Below, piece after piece: positions 1-6,374 of a DNA stretch of 6,374 bases. The stretch is from NCBI GenBank assembly GCA_027296665.1, contig JAPUIV010000041.1, positions 1 through 6,374 of the forward strand, written 5' to 3'. Numbering within the stretch: position 1 is the first letter of the stretch; each line of letters starts with the position of its first letter. The position numbers were made by a program, and so were the translations under genes. Source of the DNA: Acidobacteriota bacterium (GTDB lineage: Bacteria > Acidobacteriota > Polarisedimenticolia > JAPUIV01). A model generated the notes under the pieces. The model saw nothing but the letters and a program-made list of their open reading frames with translations. It was not told the origin of the DNA and ran no database searches.

Positions 1-2
1 GG

Positions 3-527
3 GGATGGTATCTCATCCCGGCTTCCGTTCTGGGAAGCTTCCTGGCGGTGCACGCTTTACGGCGGTGCGCCCCGGTGAGGCTATCATTGCACGCGCCAAA
101 GGTCCGGTACCTTCTGGCGGTCCTCCTCCTGGCGGAAATTATCCTCTATCCGGCTGTCAAGCTGGGGCGCGGGATCCAGCGCGAACAGGTCGACACCTAT
201 GCCATGGTGCGATGGGCCGCCGATCACGCCGACCCCGGCGAGAGGATCGGAAGTTTCAATGCCGGCATTCCGGCCTTCTTCCTGGAAAACCCCGTGATCA
301 ACCTCGACGGACTCATGAACAACGACATGCTGGAGGTGTTCCGCGAGCGCAGCCTGGGCGCCTATCTCGAGGAGAAACGGGTGCGGTACATCCTGGATCA
401 CGAGGGAATGCTGGGGCCCATTCAGGCCCTGGCAGGAATTGATTGGGCGCGGGAGCACCTGCGCGAGGCGCACGCCATCCGGGGCAGGGAGAAGGGGCGG
501 CGCCTCATATTATGGGAACTGCATTGA
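3..527 (+). CDS. C-terminal part of a polytopic membrane protein, possibly a glycosyltransferase (5' truncated by window edge)
   Basis: The reading frame is open from base 3, so the gene begins outside the window; a GTG at 48 is only an internal codon. The visible 174 residues start with two hydrophobic segments (roughly residues 1-16 and 36-55, the second containing YLLAVLLLAEIILYPAV). A soluble tail of about 120 residues follows, probably extracytoplasmic, containing GSFNAGIPAFFLENPVINLDG and ending LILWELH. A membrane core followed by a soluble tail with an 'NLDGLMNND' stretch resembles the ends of GT39-like or otherwise uncharacterised multi-pass bacterial membrane proteins; this is recalled family resemblance, not a domain match. 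The catalytic part is not visible, so function is unproven. The stop overlaps the next gene by 16 bases, implying one operon with the two glycosyltransferase genes downstream. It could equally be a membrane protein of unknown function. Confidence 0.72.
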   Translation, partial: GWYLIPASVLGSFLAVHALRRCAPVRLSLHAPKVRYLLAVLLLAEIILYPAVKLGRGIQREQVDTYAMVRWAADHADPGERIGSFNAGIPAFFLENPVINLDGLMNNDMLEVFRERSLGAYLEEKRVRYILDHEGMLGPIQALAGIDWAREHLREAHAIRGREKGRRLILWELH

Positions 528-2149
528 ACCTGAGATTGCCAAACCTGCCGGTATGGGCGATCCTGCTCGCCCTCTCCTGTCTCCTGTTCCTGGTCCGTCT
601 CGGGAACAGGCAATTCATGCCCCCGGATGAACCGAGGTTCGCCCTGATCGCCCAGGAGATGCTCCGCAACCACGAGTTCATCGTTCCCCACCTCGATGGA
701 GAGGCCTATTCGAACAAACCTCCTCTTTATCTCTGGCTGGTGGCGCTGTTCTCCTTCCCGATCGGCAGGGTGACCGAATGGAGCGCGAGACTGCCCTCCG
801 CCCTGACGGCGACCGGCAGCGTCGTTCTGACCTTCTTCATGGGCCGCAGGCTGTTTGGCGAGCGGGCCGGTCTCCTTGGCGCGCTCATATTAATGACGTC
901 GGGTCACTTCATGGTGCGCGGACGCTGGGCCTCAACCGACATGACCCTCAGCTTCTTTTGCATGGTTTCGCTCTTTCTTCTTTACCTGGCCATTCATCCG
1001 CGATCGGGACCGTCGATTGACCCCGCCGCCGGTCGCTGGTTCTTCGCCGCCGCCGCCTTCGCGACCCTCACCAAGGGCCCGGTAGGATTGGTCCTGCCGA
1101 TCGGCATCCTTCTCCTGGCCCTGGCAGTCGATCGCCGCTGGGTTGATCTTCGGCGGTTCCCCTGGTTTTCGGGGACGGCCATCTATCTCCTTCTGGTCGT
1201 CCCCTGGTATCTCCTGTACGGCCTGCAGGCGGGAGGAGAGAAACTGGGAATCGTCGTCCTGACCGAGAATGTGATCCGGTATTTCCATGCCTGGAACAAT
1301 GTCCAGCCCTTTTATTATTATCTTCTCCGTTTCCCCCTCAGTTTCCTCCCATGGAGCCTGTTCCTGCCGGCAGCCGCGGTCGCCTTGTTCCGGCGGTGGA
1401 GATCCGGCAAGAAATCTTCGTTGACGTTTCTGGTTATCTGGTTCGCGGTTGTTTTCCTGTTCTTTTCCATCTCCTCCGGAAAACGAACCGTATATCTTTT
1501 GCCTCTCTTCCCCGCCGCGGCGATGCTGGTCGGGTGGTTTCTGGACCGGGGTGTGGAATCCCTAGGCGGCGCGCGATCCGCCTGGGCCAGGGGATCGGCC
1601 CTGGCCCTCGCCCTGTTTCTTTTTCTCACGGCCGCAACGATTCCGGTGGTAGCCCTGAAACAGTTCGGAAGTGTCCTGATCCCCGCGGCCGGGATCGGCC
1701 TGGTCTTCGCCATTTCCGCCTGCCTGGCGGTGTGGGCCGGATGGAAGGGAAAAATTTCCTTCCTGGCGGCATCGACCGGAACTGCTATGATCCTGGCGGG
1801 AGCGATTATCATCTTCGGGCTGGTGCCCGAATTCAATCGATACCAGAACGTGCGCGAACTTTCGGCCCGGATCGTGAAACTGGTTCCGCCCGGAAGCCAT
1901 TTCGCCGTTGCCAGGAAGAAGCGGGAGGCGTTCTTCTTTTACACCGGGCTGGCGGGGGAACCAATTTCCAAGGATGTCGATCTTGTCAGGATCCTCAACT
2001 CACCGGAACCCGCCTACTGCCTGCTTCTGGAGCCCGACTGGGATCGGGCCCGGGAACAACATGACATCACCGCCGCGGTGTTGCTCCGGGAGCCGGTTTC
2101 CCATCACACTTATGTTCTGGTGTCCAACGAGGTGACCGATGTCCAGTGA
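512..2149 (+). CDS. ArnT/PMT-like integral membrane glycosyltransferase (GT83/GT39 type)
   Basis: A 545-residue protein, the usual size for ArnT-like enzymes, which transfer a sugar from a polyprenyl-phosphate donor to a lipid or protein acceptor on the periplasmic face of the inner membrane. The ATG at 512 is chosen because it begins just before the first membrane helix; a TTG at 443 would add 23 residues lying inside the upstream gene. Visible marks are the acidic pair in PPDEPRFA (D39, E40) after helix 1, SNKPPLYLW (67-75), a second acidic site in STDMT (D143), TKGP (187-190), ENVIRY (252-257) and SSGKRTVYLLPLFP (321-334), which matches the conserved K...Y.LP region of ArnT. About 12-13 hydrophobic segments run to residue ~437, followed by a soluble C-terminal domain of ~105 residues. 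It overlaps both neighbours, and the GT2 gene downstream probably makes its donor. Family membership is firm; sugar and acceptor are unknown, so the name arnT is not assigned. Confidence 0.9.
   Translation: MGTALNLRLPNLPVWAILLALSCLLFLVRLGNRQFMPPDEPRFALIAQEMLRNHEFIVPHLDGEAYSNKPPLYLWLVALFSFPIGRVTEWSARLPSALTATGSVVLTFFMGRRLFGERAGLLGALILMTSGHFMVRGRWASTDMTLSFFCMVSLFLLYLAIHPRSGPSIDPAAGRWFFAAAAFATLTKGPVGLVLPIGILLLALAVDRRWVDLRRFPWFSGTAIYLLLVVPWYLLYGLQAGGEKLGIVVLTENVIRYFHAWNNVQPFYYYLLRFPLSFLPWSLFLPAAAVALFRRWRSGKKSSLTFLVIWFAVVFLFFSISSGKRTVYLLPLFPAAAMLVGWFLDRGVESLGGARSAWARGSALALALFLFLTAATIPVVALKQFGSVLIPAAGIGLVFAISACLAVWAGWKGKISFLAASTGTAMILAGAIIIFGLVPEFNRYQNVRELSARIVKLVPPGSHFAVARKKREAFFFYTGLAGEPISKDVDLVRILNSPEPAYCLLLEPDWDRAREQHDITAAVLLREPVSHHTYVLVSNEVTDVQ
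2129..2135 (+). promoter_or_regulatory. Ribosome binding site for the GT2 gene
   Basis: GAGGTGA lies 3 bases before the ATG at 2139, within the coding end of the membrane glycosyltransferase gene. With the 11-base overlap it supports this start and suggests translational coupling. Confidence 0.5.
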
Positions 2150-2873
2150 CCATCCAGATCGAGACTCCGGCCGGGAGCGAGTACGGCTGGAAAGCCTTTC
2201 CGTTGTTTTGCCCGCCTTCAACGAGGAGCAGGTCATCAGAGAGGTGGTGAGCTCGATCTCCCGCTTCCTGCCCTCGGTTGCCGATCTATTCGAGGTGATC
2301 GTGGTGGATGACGGCAGCACCGACCGGACCGGCGCCATCCTGGAGGAAATGATGGAGACCGATCCCGCTCTTGTGGCGATCCACCATTCCCGCAACCGGG
2401 GCTACGGAGCCGCACTGAGGACGGGATTCTCCAGGGCCCGGTTCGATCACGTCTTTTACACCGACAGTGATGGGCAGTTCGACATCTCCGAGATCCACCA
2501 GCTATTGCCCCATATCTCGCATGCGGATATCGTCACCGGATACCGCCGGAACCGGAAGGATCCCCTGCATCGCAAACTCAACGCGGCCCTTCTCCGGACT
2601 TTCGCGCGGGTCATCCTCGGACTGCGGCTCCGGGATATCGATTGCGCCTTCAAGGTGTACCGCAAGGAAGTTCTCGATTCGATCGATCTTCTCTCCGACG
2701 GGATCCTGATCGACACGGAAATCTTCTGCAAGGCGAGGCGCAAGGGGTTCTCCGTCCGGGAAGTTCCGGTCAGCCATTTCCCCCGCACCAAGGGCACTCC
2801 CACCGGCAGCAGGGCGGACGTGCTGTTCCGAGTGATCCGAGAATTGCCCAAACTGTTCCGAGATCATTCCTGA
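2139..2873 (+). CDS. GT2 family polyprenyl-phosphate glycosyltransferase (DPM1-like)
   Basis: A 244-residue cytoplasmic enzyme expected to transfer a sugar from a nucleotide sugar to a polyprenyl phosphate at the inner membrane. The GT-A fold is clear: VVLPAFNEE (22-30), VVDDGSTDRTG (55-65) for nucleotide binding, NRGYGAALRTGF (86-97), and the metal-binding D-S-D at 109-111 within TDSDGQFD. DIDCAFKVY (166-174) and HFPRTKGTPTGS (213-224) are typical of the DPM1/polyprenyl-phosphate mannosyltransferase subgroup. The protein ends soon after this core and has no membrane helix, unlike ArnC- or GtrB-type members with two C-terminal helices; it is therefore closer to single-domain DPM1. The first ~18 residues are charged and precede the first strand. 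The gene starts inside the end of the ArnT-like gene, which fits a donor-synthesis role for that enzyme. The sugar (mannose, glucose, aminoarabinose or other) cannot be read from the sequence. Confidence 0.92.
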   Translation: MSSDHPDRDSGRERVRLESLSVVLPAFNEEQVIREVVSSISRFLPSVADLFEVIVVDDGSTDRTGAILEEMMETDPALVAIHHSRNRGYGAALRTGFSRARFDHVFYTDSDGQFDISEIHQLLPHISHADIVTGYRRNRKDPLHRKLNAALLRTFARVILGLRLRDIDCAFKVYRKEVLDSIDLLSDGILIDTEIFCKARRKGFSVREVPVSHFPRTKGTPTGSRADVLFRVIRELPKLFRDHS

Positions 2874-2909
2874 AGGGTGACCGGAGGAGGGGGGTAATCG
2901 GGTCTTCGC
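2874..2909. other. Gap between convergent genes
   Basis: These 36 bases separate the stop codons of the GT2 gene and the ABC exporter gene. The stretch is purine-rich on the plus strand (CCGGAGGAGGGGGG). A 6-base complementarity (GGGTGA at 2875-2880, TCACCC at 2921-2926) is separated by 40 bases and has no following T-run on either strand. I therefore see no convincing intrinsic terminator. Confidence 0.6.
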
Positions 2910-4760
2910 TCAGGAGCCGATCACCCGGGTGTCTGCCTGGAATTCCAGATCGTAAAGCCGCGGATAGTGGGCACCTTCGCGCAGCAGGGTCTCGTGAGAC
3001 CCTTCCTCCACGATCTTCCCGCCCACCACCACGAAGATTTTATCGGCCTTCTTGACCGTCGCGGGACGGTGGGCAATGATGAAAACCGTCCGCCCCTGTA
3101 TCAGATTGCTGAGGGCTCCGTCGAGCAGGCGCTCCGACTCCGGGTCCAGGGCCGAGGTCGCCTCATCGAGGATCAGGATCGGCGAGTCCTTCCAGATGGC
3201 CCGCGCGATCGAGATCCGCTGCTGCTGCCCGACCGACAATCCATGTCCCCCGTGTCCCACCCGCGTATCGTAGCCTTGGGGAAGGATCTCGATGAATTCA
3301 TGGGCATAGGCCGCCCTCGCCGCCTTCACGACTCCCGCCATATCCGCCGCCGGGTTCCCGTAGGCGATGTTGTTCTTCACCGTATCGGTGAACAGGTTCA
3401 CCTCCTGGGTGACCAGGCCGATCTGCCGGCGCAATGAGGAAAGAGTCACCTCACGGACATCGATCCCGTCGAAGAGGATCGCCCCGGCAGTCGAATCGTA
3501 GAATCGGAGAAGCAGATTGACCAGGGTCGTCTTCCCCACACCGCTGCTGCCGGCCAACGCCACCACGGCGCCGGCCGGAACCCGCAGGTTGATATCCTGA
3601 AGGATGGGTCGGCTGCCGTATCGGAACGAGACATTCCGGAACTCGATCTCCCTGGCGAAGGGGGGCAGAGTCCTGGCTCCCGGCCGCTCCTTGACCTCCG
3701 GTTCCTCATCCAGAATCTGAAAGCACCTGATCCCGGCCGCCAGGGCCGCCTGGAATTGGTTGTTCGCCTTGGCGAGCCGTTTCATCGATGCATAGAACCA
3801 ACCCATCCCTACCAGAAAGCTCATGAATTCGCCGGGATTGAGGTTGCCGGCACGGATCTGGATCCCGGCGAAAACCACCATGGTTCCCGCGGTCAGCGCC
3901 CCGACCATCTCCAACATCGGCGCGGACAGGGCATTCACCCGGGCACCGCGGATGTCGATGCGGAGCAACCTGTCCAGCGCCTGGCGAAACTGGGATTTTT
4001 CGAAACGTTCCCCGCTGAAGGCCCTGACCACCCGGGCGCCCGCCACCGATCCCTGCAGAAGGTTGGACACATCGGCCAGGCGTTCCTGGCTCACCCGGCT
4101 CGCCTTCCGGAGCCTCTTGCCGACCTGGTACAGGGGGTAGACGATGAGGGGAAGCAAAACGATACTGAAAAAGGCCAGTTGCCAGTAGATGTAAAACACC
4201 CACACCACCTGGGCAATCATTATGAAACCGACCCGGACGAAATCGGCCAGATCCTTCGACAACGCGCTCTGGATCCGTCCCACGTCGTTCGTCACCCGGG
4301 ACATCAGCTCGCCGGACTGGTAACGGGAAAAGAAACCCAACGACTGGTACTGGATCTTTTCATGAAGGTCGGCGCGCAGATCGGTGACGAGGAGGAGGCC
4401 CACCTTCTTCACTCCATAAGTGGTCATGTAAGTGAAAATCCCCTTCAGGGAGGTCAAGCCGATGATCAAAAGGGCAATCCCCGTGATCGCGACATCCCCT
4501 CTCTCACCGAACCATCCCTGGATCCTTTCCACGTCCAGGTACCGATTCAGGATCTTCAGGGCATTGACCTTCTGGGAAGGGGTTTCCACCGCGGGAGCTC
4601 CGTCGCCTGGAGCCATGAGAAGGATCTCGTTGAAGAAGGGTTGCGAGAGGCTGACGAGGCCGACGAGACAGATGGAGGCAAGCAGGGAGGCGGCCAACGA
4701 TCCGGCGACCATCCAGGAATAAGGTTTCGCGTAGCCGAAAAGCCTCAGGGCTATCTTCAT
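2910..4760 (-). CDS. MsbA-like ABC exporter, fused membrane and ATPase domains
   Basis: A 616-residue half-transporter, close to the usual size of MsbA-type lipid flippases, which work as homodimers in the inner membrane. Six hydrophobic segments are visible (about 16-37, 91-112, 173-192, 194-212, 284-303, 311-327). The exporter motif YQSGELMSRVTNDV (147-160) and VVRAFSGE (244-251) lie between them. The ATPase domain runs from ~371: Walker A GSSGVGKTT (404-412), Q-loop Q452, signature LSVGQ (509-513), Walker B ILILDE (528-533), D-loop SALD (536-539), switch H564. All catalytic residues are present. Two oddities are valine at signature position 3 and a ~50-residue loop between helices 1 and 2. 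The ATG at 4760 is chosen because it begins MKIALRLFGYAKPY, the normal family N-terminus; a further 39 in-frame residues upstream are Pro/Ser-rich and overlap ndk. It follows ndk by 31 bases. Lipid A core transport is plausible, but a peptide or drug exporter is possible, so msbA is not assigned. Confidence 0.92.
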   Translation of the reverse strand: MKIALRLFGYAKPYSWMVAGSLAASLLASICLVGLVSLSQPFFNEILLMAPGDGAPAVETPSQKVNALKILNRYLDVERIQGWFGERGDVAITGIALLIIGLTSLKGIFTYMTTYGVKKVGLLLVTDLRADLHEKIQYQSLGFFSRYQSGELMSRVTNDVGRIQSALSKDLADFVRVGFIMIAQVVWVFYIYWQLAFFSIVLLPLIVYPLYQVGKRLRKASRVSQERLADVSNLLQGSVAGARVVRAFSGERFEKSQFRQALDRLLRIDIRGARVNALSAPMLEMVGALTAGTMVVFAGIQIRAGNLNPGEFMSFLVGMGWFYASMKRLAKANNQFQAALAAGIRCFQILDEEPEVKERPGARTLPPFAREIEFRNVSFRYGSRPILQDINLRVPAGAVVALAGSSGVGKTTLVNLLLRFYDSTAGAILFDGIDVREVTLSSLRRQIGLVTQEVNLFTDTVKNNIAYGNPAADMAGVVKAARAAYAHEFIEILPQGYDTRVGHGGHGLSVGQQQRISIARAIWKDSPILILDEATSALDPESERLLDGALSNLIQGRTVFIIAHRPATVKKADKIFVVVGGKIVEEGSHETLLREGAHYPRLYDLEFQADTRVIGS

Positions 4761-4769
4761 TCCACCCGG

Positions 4770-4774
4770 TCCCT
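4770..4774 (-). promoter_or_regulatory. Ribosome binding site supporting the ABC exporter start
   Basis: On the minus strand AGGGA (4774 down to 4770) stands 9 bases before the ATG at 4760, within the short gap after ndk. This favours the 616-residue form over the longer in-frame extension. A second G-rich stretch, GGGTGGA, abuts the ATG and is too close to act as a normal site. Confidence 0.45.
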
Positions 4775-4791
4775 GGCCCGCGCCATTCCGA

Positions 4792-5214
4792 TCAATTGGC
4801 CGGCGGCCCTCCGGCCGGGAAGAGGAAGCCGATCTCGAAGGCGGCGGAGTCGGCGGAATCGGAGCCATGGATGGCATTCTTTTCCACCGAGGTGGCGAAC
4901 CGCCGGCGGATCGAACCCTCGCCCGCCTGGGCAGGATCGGTCGATCCCATCACCTGCCTCAGGTGGGAGATGGCATTGTCCCTCTCCATCACCATGGCGA
5001 CCACCGGTCCGGAGGTCATGAAGCGGATCAGGCTGGAGAAAAAGTGTCTCTCCCGGTGCACGGCATAGAAACCTTCCGCCTGTTCCTTCTCCATCCGGAT
5101 CATCTTGAGATCGAGAATTACGAAACCCTCTGTCTCGAGGAAGGCGATGATCTCCCCGACATGTTTCGCTTTCACGGCGTCCGGTTTCAAGATTGCCAGG
5201 GTCTTTTCCCGCAT
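4792..5214 (-). CDS. ndk: Nucleoside diphosphate kinase
   Basis: A 140-residue cytoplasmic enzyme of standard family length that moves the terminal phosphate from a nucleoside triphosphate (usually ATP) to other nucleoside diphosphates through a phosphohistidine. The active-site signature NAIHGSDS is at 113-120, with phospho-acceptor H116. Other conserved elements are TLAILKPDAV (5-14, K10), Y50, R86, GSTDPAQAGEGSIR (90-103) and N113. The start MREKTLAILKPD is the normal family N-terminus; its ATG shares its first base with the last base of the sucD stop (TGATG). An AGGGAA ribosome site lies 4 bases upstream at 5219-5224. The frame stays open upstream inside sucD, but that part is an out-of-frame reading of sucD and not a fusion. 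The C-terminus FPAGGPPAN is slightly extended and proline-rich. Its place behind sucCD links it to the nucleotide output of succinyl-CoA synthetase. Confidence 0.97.
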   Translation of the reverse strand: MREKTLAILKPDAVKAKHVGEIIAFLETEGFVILDLKMIRMEKEQAEGFYAVHRERHFFSSLIRFMTSGPVVAMVMERDNAISHLRQVMGSTDPAQAGEGSIRRRFATSVEKNAIHGSDSADSAAFEIGFLFPAGGPPAN

Positions 5215-6107
5215 CAGATTCCCTGATTTCCTCGGGCTGACTTCAGGACCGATTCCATCTCCTCGCCTATCCGGGCCGGGCTGCGCACGCAAACGATCCC
5301 GGCCTCTTCCAGGACCCGGATCTTCTCGGCCGCGGTCCCCTTCCCCCCGCTGATGATCGCCCCCGCGTGTCCCATCCGGCGGCCCGGCGGGGCGGTCTGG
5401 CCGGCGATGAAGGCGACCACCGGTTTGGAAAACGATTCCCTGATGAACGAGGCCGCCTCCTCCTCCGCGGTACCGCCAATCTCCCCGATCATGATAACCC
5501 CCTCGGTGCCGGGATCGGCCTCGAACTGTTCCAGAAGATCCACGAAGCTGGTGCCGGTCACCGGATCCCCGCCGATCCCCACACAGGTGGACTGACCGAG
5601 TCCCCGTTCGGTGCATTGCTGCACCACCTCGTAGGTGAGGGTGCCGCTGCGGGAAATGATCCCGATCGAGCCCGGCGCGTGAATCGCCCCCGGCATGATA
5701 CCGATCTTGCATTTACCGGGTGTGATCACCCCGGGGCAGTTCGGCCCGATCAGCCGGCAGTTCCGTCCGGCGAGATAGGAGCGGACACGCAACATATCGA
5801 GAACCGGGATCCCCTCGGTGATACAGACGATAAGGGATAGGCCCGCATCGGCCGCCTCCAGGATCGCGTCGGCCGCGTGCGGGGCGGGCACGAAGATCAC
5901 GCTGGCATCGGCGGATCGCTTCTCCACCGCTTCCTGAACCGTGTTGAATATCGGGATCGACTCGAAAATCTCGCCGCCCCGGCCGGGAGTCACGCCGGCG
6001 ACGATCCGGGTGCCGTACTCGACCGATTGCCGGGTATGAAATTGGCCCTCCCTGCCGGTGATTCCCTGGACCAGAACCTTGGTATTATCATCCACCAGGA
6101 TGCTCAC
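5214..6107 (-). CDS. sucD: Succinyl-CoA synthetase (ADP/GDP-forming) subunit alpha
   Basis: A 297-residue alpha subunit (the family is usually ~290) of the TCA-cycle enzyme that converts succinyl-CoA and NDP plus phosphate to succinate, CoA and NTP in the cytoplasm. The N-terminal CoA-binding domain shows VQGITGREGQFHT (13-25) and YGTRIVAGVTPGRGG (31-45). GPNCPGVITP (121-130) and SRSGTLTYE (152-160) follow, and the phosphorylated histidine is H247 in GHAGAIISGGKGTA (246-259). Translation starts at GTG (6107-6105): it gives the family N-terminus, and AAGGAG lies 8 bases upstream. The start overlaps the sucC stop by four bases (GTGA) and the stop overlaps the ndk ATG by one, so the three genes are translationally coupled. 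Nucleotide preference (ATP or GTP) is set by the beta subunit, whose relevant part lies outside the window. Confidence 0.98.
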   Translation of the reverse strand: MSILVDDNTKVLVQGITGREGQFHTRQSVEYGTRIVAGVTPGRGGEIFESIPIFNTVQEAVEKRSADASVIFVPAPHAADAILEAADAGLSLIVCITEGIPVLDMLRVRSYLAGRNCRLIGPNCPGVITPGKCKIGIMPGAIHAPGSIGIISRSGTLTYEVVQQCTERGLGQSTCVGIGGDPVTGTSFVDLLEQFEADPGTEGVIMIGEIGGTAEEEAASFIRESFSKPVVAFIAGQTAPPGRRMGHAGAIISGGKGTAAEKIRVLEEAGIVCVRSPARIGEEMESVLKSARGNQGI

Positions 6108-6374
6108 GGGGTCTTCTCCTTCGCCTCGCCGGGGCTCTCCCCGCCGGTCCCGCTGAGCTGTACCGCCTTCCGGGCCGCATCCTGCATGCCGTGGGCAACC
6201 GTGAAATTCAGACCGGAATCCTCGAGGATGCGGGCTCCTTCGGCGGCGTTGGTGCCTTCCAGGCGCACCACCACGGGAGACTCGACTCCAACTTTCGAAA
6301 CCGCCTCAACGACTCCGGCGGCCACCAGATCGCAGCGAACGATCCCGCCGAAGATATTGATAAGAATCGCGCGG
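6104..6374 (-). CDS. sucC: Succinyl-CoA synthetase subunit beta, C-terminal part (5' truncated by window edge)
   Basis: Only the last ~89 residues are inside the window; the start lies beyond its right edge. The frame is open to base 6373, so GTG at 6325 is not the start. The visible peptide contains LINIFGGIVRCD, then VVVRLEGTNAAEGARILEDSG, both hallmarks of the C-terminal ligase-CoA domain of SucC, which contacts the alpha subunit in the SucCD complex. The final ~16 residues (SGTGGESPGEAKEKTP) form a hydrophilic tail beyond the usual end of the domain. The codons of AKEK within it also supply the ribosome binding site of sucD. The stop codon overlaps the sucD GTG start by four bases. The identity is secure from the motifs and from the sucD neighbour. 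The ATP-grasp domain with the nucleotide-specificity residues is not visible. Confidence 0.96.
   Translation of the reverse strand, partial: RAILINIFGGIVRCDLVAAGVVEAVSKVGVESPVVVRLEGTNAAEGARILEDSGLNFTVAHGMQDAARKAVQLSGTGGESPGEAKEKTP
6116..6121 (-). promoter_or_regulatory. Ribosome binding site deciding the GTG start of sucD
   Basis: AAGGAG on the minus strand (6121 down to 6116) stands 8 bases before the GTG at 6107, inside the last codons of sucC. This strong site at ideal spacing confirms the non-ATG start and the four-base overlap with sucC. Confidence 0.7.

Noticed and set aside
48..50. GTG as start of the first gene
   Set aside because: The frame is open upstream to base 3 and reads a hydrophobic segment continuous with the protein, so the gene starts outside the window.
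503..902. Shared AT-rich word CTCATATT near 505 and 891
   Set aside because: It is only eight bases, both copies are explained by coding sequence, and no longer repeat flanks them.
1351..2064. 237-residue plus-strand frame inside the membrane glycosyltransferase gene
   Set aside because: It is an overlapping frame within a gene whose motifs and membrane helices are clear in the other frame. The peptide is Gly/Arg/Pro-rich with no motif.
2875..2927. Possible hairpins between the convergent genes (GGGTGA/TCACCC and CGGGT/ACCCG)
   Set aside because: The stems are only 5-6 bases with loops of about 19 and 40 bases, and no T-run follows, so they do not qualify as an intrinsic terminator.
4761..4877. 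A 39-residue N-terminal extension of the ABC exporter
   Set aside because: It is Pro/Ser-rich, overlaps the ndk end and has no family resemblance. The ATG at 4760 gives the usual N-terminus and has an AGGGA site 9 bases upstream.
3756..5021. 421-residue open frame on the plus strand
   Set aside because: It lies antisense to the ABC exporter and ndk. Its protein is rich in His, Gly, Arg and Pro without recognisable motifs, as expected for a shadow frame in GC-rich DNA.
4792..5712. A 306-residue form of Ndk with a long N-terminal extension
   Set aside because: The first ~166 residues are a Gly/Arg-rich out-of-frame reading of sucD. The normal Ndk start at 5214 has its own ribosome site.

Overview
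The window looks like ordinary chromosomal DNA from a GC-rich, Gram-negative bacterium. It holds seven protein genes, two of them cut by the window edges. An MsbA-type exporter and ArnT-like envelope glycosylation genes suggest an outer membrane. The phylum cannot be fixed from the sequence; Acidobacteriota or a deltaproteobacterium-like lineage would fit, at low confidence. Genes are tightly packed, and no RNA gene, mobile element, CRISPR array or convincing long repeat was seen.

Left half, plus strand (3-2873): three overlapping genes. The first is the C-terminal end of a polytopic membrane protein, possibly a glycosyltransferase. It overlaps by 16 bases a complete ArnT/PMT-like membrane glycosyltransferase (545 aa). 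That gene overlaps by 11 bases a complete DPM1-like GT2 enzyme (244 aa). The likely logic is that the GT2 enzyme loads a sugar onto a polyprenyl phosphate in the cytoplasm, and the membrane enzyme transfers it to an acceptor on the periplasmic side. The acceptor (lipid A, another glycan or a protein) cannot be told from the sequence.

Right half, minus strand (6374 down to 2910): sucC (C-terminal part only), sucD, ndk and an MsbA-like ABC exporter. sucC/sucD overlap by 4 bases and sucD/ndk by 1 base, so these three are almost certainly co-transcribed and translationally coupled. The exporter starts 31 bases after ndk and probably belongs to the same transcript. Succinyl-CoA synthetase makes a nucleoside triphosphate in the TCA cycle, and nucleoside diphosphate kinase spreads that phosphate among nucleotides, so their pairing makes metabolic sense. 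The exporter is functionally closer to the glycosylation genes it faces, but it lies on the opposite strand.

The two gene groups converge on a 36-base gap (2874-2909) with no clear terminator. Nothing here amounts to a new system. The points most worth a second look are the LSVGQ signature (normally LSGGQ) and the enlarged first extracytoplasmic loop of the exporter, and the overlapping pair of GT2 and ArnT-like genes.
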